Shown in pieces: positions 5,020 through 8,506 of a stretch of 8,506 nucleotides of DNA (the first letter of the stretch is position 1; each line of letters opens with the position of its first letter). Both the position numbers and the translations under genes were made by a program. The notes under the pieces are model-generated. The model saw only the letters and a list, made by a program, of their open reading frames with translations. It had not been told where the DNA came from and made no database searches. Source of the stretch: an uncultured Leptolyngbya sp. (lineage in GTDB: Bacteria > Cyanobacteriota > Cyanobacteriia > Phormidesmidales > Phormidesmidaceae); NCBI GenBank assembly GCA_937899365.1, contig CALBPH010000007.1:1-8506 (forward strand), written 5' to 3'.

Positions 5020-5885
5020 GGCGCTTTTCGCGTAACCGCCGCAATGGCTTGGTCACTCGCCTTGGCCACATAGCTGTTGGCGGGGTAGCGATCAATATGA
5101 TGAAAGATACCGATGGGCGGTACGATGCGGCAGGGGTAAAACTCAACGGCTGTCTTACCGTTAGATAGTTTGTGCACCGTTGGGGTCAGACTCTTTGGCT
5201 GCGCCATCCGCCACCGCCACTGCCGCTGTTGAGGAACAGAGCCAATCAGTCGATGGTGTTCCCAACGATGAAATTTGCCACAGCGACCAAATTCCTGCAA
5301 TTCTCGCTGGAGTATCGAGGCGATTAAAAAAGAGCCTGCCGTCAGATTCCCTGTAATGGCAGTCATGTAGTTGGACAAGGCCCCTTCGGGATAAGGGGGA
5401 GTATTGTGATCAGCAGCTGTTGTCAAAGCCGCTTCTAAATTAGAGGTGGTGCTGAGCTGATTGGCCATGGCCCAAGTGACCGAGCTTCCATGGTTGGTGT
5501 TGGCTCTCCTGATGCGATAGAGATAGGTCACCAGACCATAGTTAGGTTTAAGGCCAATGCCGGGGAGCTGCTTCAGGGCGGTACTGGCATCAACGGTGCT
5601 GATAAACCAACGACCGTTGGCATTGGGCGTTGAGCCCTCATCGTGGATGATGCCCCCCTTGCGAAACAGATTACTCAAGCTGGCCAGGGAGTCGGGTTCA
5701 GCCATGTCCTCAACGTCAGACGTGGGGGCATGCTCACACATTGGCAACACCAGCTGCTGCTTGAGAGAGCGTCTGAGGGTTTGTAGGGAGGTAATGGGGA
5801 ACTGAAGTTGTGACGACATGGCTGGGGCAACCGCGGGTTTAACCAGATGCTCTACTGGGCACTGTAACCCAGGTTTGTTGGGCAT
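5016..5885 (-). CDS. Hypothetical protein, unrecognised
   Basis: I do not recognise this 289-residue protein. It has no signal peptide or obvious membrane helix. The C-terminal half is rich in His, Trp, Arg and Tyr: KFHRWEHHRLIGSVP at 204-218, RQWRWRMAQP at 221-230 and IGIFHHIDRYPANSY at 258-272. Such density of conserved-looking aromatic and His residues suggests a folded domain, perhaps ligand- or metal-binding, but that is inference. The middle has NYGLVTYLYRIRRAN (115-129). The ATG at 5885 overlaps the upstream oxidoreductase gene by 47 nt and has CCAGG close before it. An alternative ATG at 5819 (Met23) would lie 19 nt after the oxidoreductase stop and give a more natural start (MSSQLQFPITSLQ). 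The arrangement indicates co-transcription and possibly translational coupling with the oxidoreductase. Its TAG stop (5016-5018) interlocks with the stop of the convergent CPP1-like gene. Confidence 0.7.
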   Translation of the reverse strand: MPNKPGLQCPVEHLVKPAVAPAMSSQLQFPITSLQTLRRSLKQQLVLPMCEHAPTSDVEDMAEPDSLASLSNLFRKGGIIHDEGSTPNANGRWFISTVDASTALKQLPGIGLKPNYGLVTYLYRIRRANTNHGSSVTWAMANQLSTTSNLEAALTTAADHNTPPYPEGALSNYMTAITGNLTAGSFLIASILQRELQEFGRCGKFHRWEHHRLIGSVPQQRQWRWRMAQPKSLTPTVHKLSNGKTAVEFYPCRIVPPIGIFHHIDRYPANSYVAKASDQAIAAVTRKAP

Positions 5886-6939
5886 TGGCCTGGTGGGTGA
5901 GATCCATTAGCAGCTGAGAATAAACCCCTTCTGCGAGGGATGGGGCAGTGGTTTGCTGTTGATCAATGCAAGAGACCCAATGGTCCACAACCCGGATAAA
6001 CGGTGCCAGTCTGCCGTCATCGTAGAGTTTTGGAAATGCTAGACGGTCTGGAATATCCATTGGGGTTAAGGGCTCCCCTGCCTGGCTGCCGGCTAGGGTA
6101 AAGCCACGAATGTAATCTTTTTGATTGGCATTGCCGAGTACTAGGGTGCCCTTTTCGCCGTAGACTTCGACCCAGTGGCCACGACCGGCAAGGGCGACAG
6201 CACTCAAGGTTACCTGGACGGGGGTGCCATCCACCAGCTCTAGGGTAATGCTGCAGGTATCGTCAGAATCGACGGATTTATACTTACCCGATACGGGGTC
6301 TGGGCGCTGGGTAATGGTGGTGCTTAGATTGGCCGATAGGCGTTTAACCGGACCAAAGAGCCAGTCCACATAGTCAAACATGTGGGAGCCGATGGAACCG
6401 AGGGCACCGCCGCCTTGATCTTTGCGAGCGTACCAGTTCCAGGCTCGTTCTGGGTTAGCTCGACTGCCCGCTATCCTGTCAATTTTGACCAGACGCTTTT
6501 GGCCGACGTAGTTTTCGTTGAGTAATTCGGCCAGCCGTTGCCAGCTGGGAATAAATCTAAACTCAAAGTCCATAACAGCGGCTACCTGGTGCTGCTGGGC
6601 CAGGGCATGTAGCTGTTGAGCCTCTTGGACAGTGAGGGCGGTGGGTTTTTCTAGCAGCAGATGTTTGCCGGCCTGCAGTGCGGCTGTTGCCATGGCGTGA
6701 TGGGCAAAGGGTGGGGTCGCTACACTCACGGCCTGCACCTGGGGTAGGGCGACAACGGCCTCGATGGTGTCGCAGGCATGGGGAATGCCGTGGCGTTTGG
6801 CAATGGCCTCGGCCTGGTTGCGATCGCGATGATAAACCGCCACTACCTCAGTGCGATGGTGGGCCTTAAAACCAGGAATATGAATCTTTTGACCAAACCC
6901 TGTACCAACGACAGCAACACCAATCGATGTCTGGGACAT
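5839..6939 (-). CDS. Gfo/Idh/MocA-family NAD(P)-dependent oxidoreductase
   Basis: This 366-residue protein has the two-domain plan of the Gfo/Idh/MocA family. A Rossmann NAD(P)-binding fold comes first, with VVGTGFGQ (Gly12, Gly14, Gly16) and the family-defining EKP at 97-99 (HLLLEKPTAL). An alpha/beta substrate domain follows from about residue 125. Members interconvert alcohol and keto groups on sugars, inositols, bilins and related molecules; the substrate here cannot be read from sequence. The catalytic-region motif is GGGALGSIGSHMFD (176-189). His186 and Asp189 are present, but Ser182 stands where most members have Asp (usually GGGxLxDxGxH), which may change the chemistry. Length is normal. 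The ATG at 6939 has no Shine-Dalgarno, and a TATAGT box nearby suggests an almost leaderless transcript. It heads a probable two-gene unit with the hypothetical gene at 5016-5885. Confidence 0.92.
   Translation of the reverse strand: MSQTSIGVAVVGTGFGQKIHIPGFKAHHRTEVVAVYHRDRNQAEAIAKRHGIPHACDTIEAVVALPQVQAVSVATPPFAHHAMATAALQAGKHLLLEKPTALTVQEAQQLHALAQQHQVAAVMDFEFRFIPSWQRLAELLNENYVGQKRLVKIDRIAGSRANPERAWNWYARKDQGGGALGSIGSHMFDYVDWLFGPVKRLSANLSTTITQRPDPVSGKYKSVDSDDTCSITLELVDGTPVQVTLSAVALAGRGHWVEVYGEKGTLVLGNANQKDYIRGFTLAGSQAGEPLTPMDIPDRLAFPKLYDDGRLAPFIRVVDHWVSCIDQQQTTAPSLAEGVYSQLLMDLTHQANAQQTWVTVPSRASG
6820..6827. repeat. HIP1 octamer GCGATCGC
   Basis: This is a perfect HIP1 octamer inside the oxidoreductase gene. 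Confidence 0.8.
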
Positions 6940-6950
6940 AGCGTAGGAGA

Positions 6951-6980
6951 ACTATACAGCAGTGGGAAAGTTGATGGCAG
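6951..6980 (-). promoter_or_regulatory. Candidate oxidoreductase promoter
   Basis: On the minus strand, CTGCCA (complement of 6975-6980) and TATAGT (complement of 6951-6956) are separated by 18 nt. Each matches its consensus at four or more of six positions. Transcription would start near 6944, only about five bases before the ATG at 6939, which fits the absence of a Shine-Dalgarno. Confidence 0.35.
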
Positions 6981-6993
6981 CTCTGCCCTATGA

Positions 6994-7021
6994 CAACCGT
7001 CCTGATGCATGAGGACGGTTG
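6994..7021. other. 10-bp hairpin in the divergent spacer
   Basis: CAACCGTCCT (6994-7003) pairs perfectly with AGGACGGTTG (7012-7021) around an 8-nt loop that contains the palindrome ATGCAT. No T-tract exists on either side, so it is not a typical terminator. With the promoters placed as above, it lies in the untranscribed region between two divergent genes, which favours an operator or DNA-structure role. Confidence 0.6.
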
Positions 7022-7086
7022 CGCGTCAGATTAGCGGTTGCCGCTTAGAGCTTTCGGGAATATGCATTGTCTTAACTAACCTGACA

Positions 7087-7104
7087 GATGCAATATAGTG
7101 CATC
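7087..7104. promoter_or_regulatory. Inverted repeat GATGCA-N6-TGCATC
   Basis: This perfect 6-bp inverted repeat with spacer ATATAG lies 83 nt downstream of a related sequence, GATGCATG, in the loop of the preceding hairpin (7004-7011). A shared half-site GATGCA may indicate one regulator binding both places. This is a weak suggestion. Confidence 0.35.
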
Positions 7105-7157
7105 CGTCGACTGCTGTACCAACTCTCGATTACTTAGCCTAGCGATAAGGGGGACAC

Positions 7158-7226
7158 AGCGCTAGCTGCTACCACTGAGCGTATAATGGGACCATTAACA
7201 GAACTTTACACTTAGAGCGCTACTGC
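7158..7226 (+). repeat. Direct repeats AGCGCTA(G)CTGC flanking a -10 box
   Basis: AGCGCTAGCTGC (7158-7169) and AGCGCTACTGC (7216-7226) match except for one extra G. One copy sits at the -35 position and the other in the short 5' leader, so they bracket the TATAAT at 7182-7187. This geometry suits a repressor, but no regulator is identified. Confidence 0.4.
7182..7187 (+). promoter_or_regulatory. Consensus -10 box TATAAT
   Basis: A perfect TATAAT lies 45 nt upstream of the ATG at 7233. The -35 position (GCGCTA at 7159-7164, 17-nt spacing) is not consensus, which is common in cyanobacterial promoters that rely on an activator or sigma variant. The expected start is near 7194. Confidence 0.55.
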
Positions 7227-7232
7227 CCAGTC

Positions 7233-7619
7233 ATGACTTATTACTATTGGTTTACGCCTCCCTACTTCTTTATGGTGGCTGGTCTATTTATCGCGATCAC
7301 ATCGGGCTCAGCCTTTAGCGCCGTCCTCAAAGATATTGTGGCCGCGTGGCGTAAAACCCGCTCGTCTGAGGTAGTGACCAAGCTGGGAGGTATCAACATT
7401 CAGCTGCCTTTCTTGGGTATCTGCACAGGAACTGCAATCTTTTTAGCGTCTGGATTAGGCTGCTTTGGTACACCCACGTGGCTATCCTACACAGCGGCTG
7501 CGCCGTTAACCTTTTTGAGTGCAGGGTTGGTTTGGCGTCAGCTAAAAAGCAATTTGGCCCTATTAGAAAGCGGACAGCCCCGCGCGTTTGAACTGGATTT
7601 CTTCAATATTGAGAACTAG
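7233..7619 (+). CDS. Small conserved-type cyanobacterial membrane protein, function unknown
   Basis: This 128-residue protein has three likely membrane helices at about residues 8-31 (TPPYFFMVAGLFIAITSG), 57-79 (LPFLGICTGTAIFLASG) and 84-101 (WLSYTAAAPLTFLSAGLVW). A basic loop (AWRKTRSSEVVTK, 38-50) lies between the first two helices, and a polar C-terminal tail ends in acidic and aromatic residues. By the positive-inside rule the 38-50 loop is probably cytoplasmic. I remember similar uncharacterised proteins in cyanobacteria but cannot name a family or function. The start is chosen because it follows the TATAAT box by 45 nt and opens the hydrophobic domain. No Shine-Dalgarno is visible. It is divergent from the oxidoreductase and convergent with the TPR gene, so it is probably transcribed alone. 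Confidence 0.8.
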   Translation: MTYYYWFTPPYFFMVAGLFIAITSGSAFSAVLKDIVAAWRKTRSSEVVTKLGGINIQLPFLGICTGTAIFLASGLGCFGTPTWLSYTAAAPLTFLSAGLVWRQLKSNLALLESGQPRAFELDFFNIEN

Positions 7620-7696
7620 GGTCCCCAGCTAGAGCATCTGTGAGACGTTCAGACGATCTGCCGTTGCTGATTTAGAGAATGCACCCGTTGATGAAA

Positions 7697-7756
7697 ATTT
7701 GCTTGGAGGTTATCTAACCGTAAATCTCCAGGCAAATGCTAATGAAATTTGTTAGC
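7697..7756. terminator. Nested hairpins between convergent genes, possible terminator for the TPR gene
   Basis: ATTTGCTTGGAG (7697-7708) pairs with CTCCAGGCAAAT (7726-7737) over 12 positions with one wobble pair. An alternative smaller hairpin, GGTTA/TAACC (7708-7712 with 7715-7719), sits in its loop. A third, GCTAA/TTAGC (7738-7742 with 7752-7756), follows directly. On the minus strand the main stem is followed by a short T-tract (TTTT from the AAAA at 7694-7697), weakly terminator-like, 55 nt past the TPR stop. On the plus strand there is no T-tract. Confidence 0.45.
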
Positions 7757-7792
7757 TCACGGTAGCTGTGACGAAAAACTATTACTGAAAGA

Positions 7793-8506
7793 CTACTGAC
7801 GAATACGCTCTAGCTGAGTCTGGGTATTGGTTACCCATTCGTTTCGTCCTTGATTTATGTAGAGACCGAGCGCCTGCTTTAGCACTTGCTCAGCTTCGTC
7901 TGTGCGCCCTAGCTCGACCAAAGCTAACCCCTTCGAGTAGTAGGCGTGACCAAAGTCAGGGTAGAGCTGAATAGCACGGTCAAAATGAGTTAGGGCCAGG
8001 TCTGACTCACCGCGGCCAAAGTGGGTGATGCCAAGGTTATAGTGGGCTTCTGGATAGTTGCTATCCAGGGTGATGGCTGTTTCTAGAGCCTGCACGGCCC
8101 CATCTAGCTGGTTTTGTTGTAAGTAAATTAAACCAATTTGATAGTGGACTTCTGGGGCCTGGGGGCTATGGTCTACGGCGGACAAAAATGAACCTAAGGC
8201 CGCTTCTAGTTTGCTTTGACGCCGTTGGACCAAACCCAGGTTGTAGTGGGCAATGCCCAACTCGGGTTCTAGGGTAACGGCCCGCTGTAGGTAGCTGGCA
8301 GCCTGCTCCAGATTGCCCCCATCCAGCAGGGCGGCGCCTAAATTTACATAGGCCATGGTAAATTCGCTGTCGGCCTGGGTCGCCTGCCAAAAGGCATCGG
8401 CTGCCGCCTGCATTTGCTTCTGCTGACGATAGGCGAGGCCAAGGTTGTAGTGGGCAATAGCCAGGGTGGGGTCAAGAGTCACCGCGCTTTGGAACGCTGC
8501 GGTCGC
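7793..8506 (-). CDS. TPR-repeat protein, C-terminal part (N-terminus outside window)
   Basis: The frame is open from the right edge (8506) to the TAG at 7793-7795, giving 237 visible residues. A GTG at 8482 is an internal Val codon, because the TPR pattern continues upstream of it (ATAAFQSAVTLDP). Six 34-residue TPR units are visible at fragment residues 18-51, 52-85, 86-119, 120-153, 154-187 and 188-221, with the usual signature (AHYNLGLAY...AAxxFxxAxxxDP). A 16-residue tail ends LERIRQ. TPR arrays form superhelical scaffolds that bind partner proteins. Units 1 and 3 share a 17-nt identical stretch (8238-8254 and 8442-8458, 204 nt apart, two units), suggesting duplication of a two-repeat block. 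The partner and any N-terminal domain lie outside the window. No signal peptide can be judged. Confidence 0.9.
   Translation of the reverse strand, partial: ATAAFQSAVTLDPTLAIAHYNLGLAYRQQKQMQAAADAFWQATQADSEFTMAYVNLGAALLDGGNLEQAASYLQRAVTLEPELGIAHYNLGLVQRRQSKLEAALGSFLSAVDHSPQAPEVHYQIGLIYLQQNQLDGAVQALETAITLDSNYPEAHYNLGITHFGRGESDLALTHFDRAIQLYPDFGHAYYSKGLALVELGRTDEAEQVLKQALGLYINQGRNEWVTNTQTQLERIRQ

Noticed and set aside
5557..5805. 82-codon plus-strand ORF
   Set aside because: It is a shadow of the minus-strand hypothetical gene with no supporting motif.
6678..6993. Plus-strand ORFs at 6678-6869 and 6778-6993
   Set aside because: They are shadows of the oxidoreductase N-terminal region and divergent spacer.
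8166..8390. 74-codon minus-strand ORF in another frame of the TPR gene
   Set aside because: The overlapping frame encodes regular 34-residue TPR units, so this one is a shadow.

Overview
The window looks like a piece of a cyanobacterial chromosome. The evidence is three copies of the cyanobacterial HIP1 octamer (GCGATCGC), a HetZ-family regulator, a CPP1-like (DUF3353-type) J-like membrane protein gene, and several small proteins whose sequence style is typical of cyanobacteria. The HetZ family is associated with filamentous cyanobacteria, so a filamentous strain, perhaps a non-heterocystous Leptolyngbya-like one, is a reasonable guess but not proven. All identifications come from reading translations by eye; no database search was run.

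Layout. Positions 1-869 (minus) hold the N-terminal two thirds of larC, the nickel insertase for the nickel-pincer cofactor. It runs off the left edge inside a histidine-rich 16-residue repeat. A 526-bp spacer full of short repeats and palindromes precedes a 438-codon HetZ-family regulator (1396-2712, plus). Its 3' side carries a large hairpin whose loop can pair with the stop-codon region, a second hairpin, and a clear intrinsic terminator. A second, bidirectional terminator then meets an OmpR/PhoB-type response regulator (3045-3767, minus). The 631-bp spacer upstream of that regulator contains two palindromes and a possible tiny membrane-peptide ORF.

Positions 4399-5019 (plus) read as one CPP1-like gene interrupted by a single in-frame TAA at 4612-4614: the J-like domain lies before the stop and the membrane domain after it. 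The gene ends tail to tail with an unrecognised 289-codon gene (5016-5885, minus). The two stop codons share the tetranucleotide CTAG. The unrecognised gene lies immediately downstream of, and overlaps, a Gfo/Idh/MocA-family oxidoreductase (5839-6939, minus), so the two are probably co-transcribed. A divergent spacer with hairpins and a good -10 box leads to a three-helix membrane protein of unknown function (7233-7619, plus). The window ends with the C-terminal part of a TPR-repeat protein (7793-8506, minus) that continues past the right edge.

The genes do not form one pathway: this is a mosaic of cofactor biosynthesis, regulation and conserved housekeeping-type genes. The points most worth attention are the in-frame stop in the CPP1-like gene, the His-rich tandem repeat in LarC, the structured 3' region of the HetZ-family gene, and the clustering of the hexamer TAGACT in the two regulatory spacers beside the HetZ-family gene and the response regulator.
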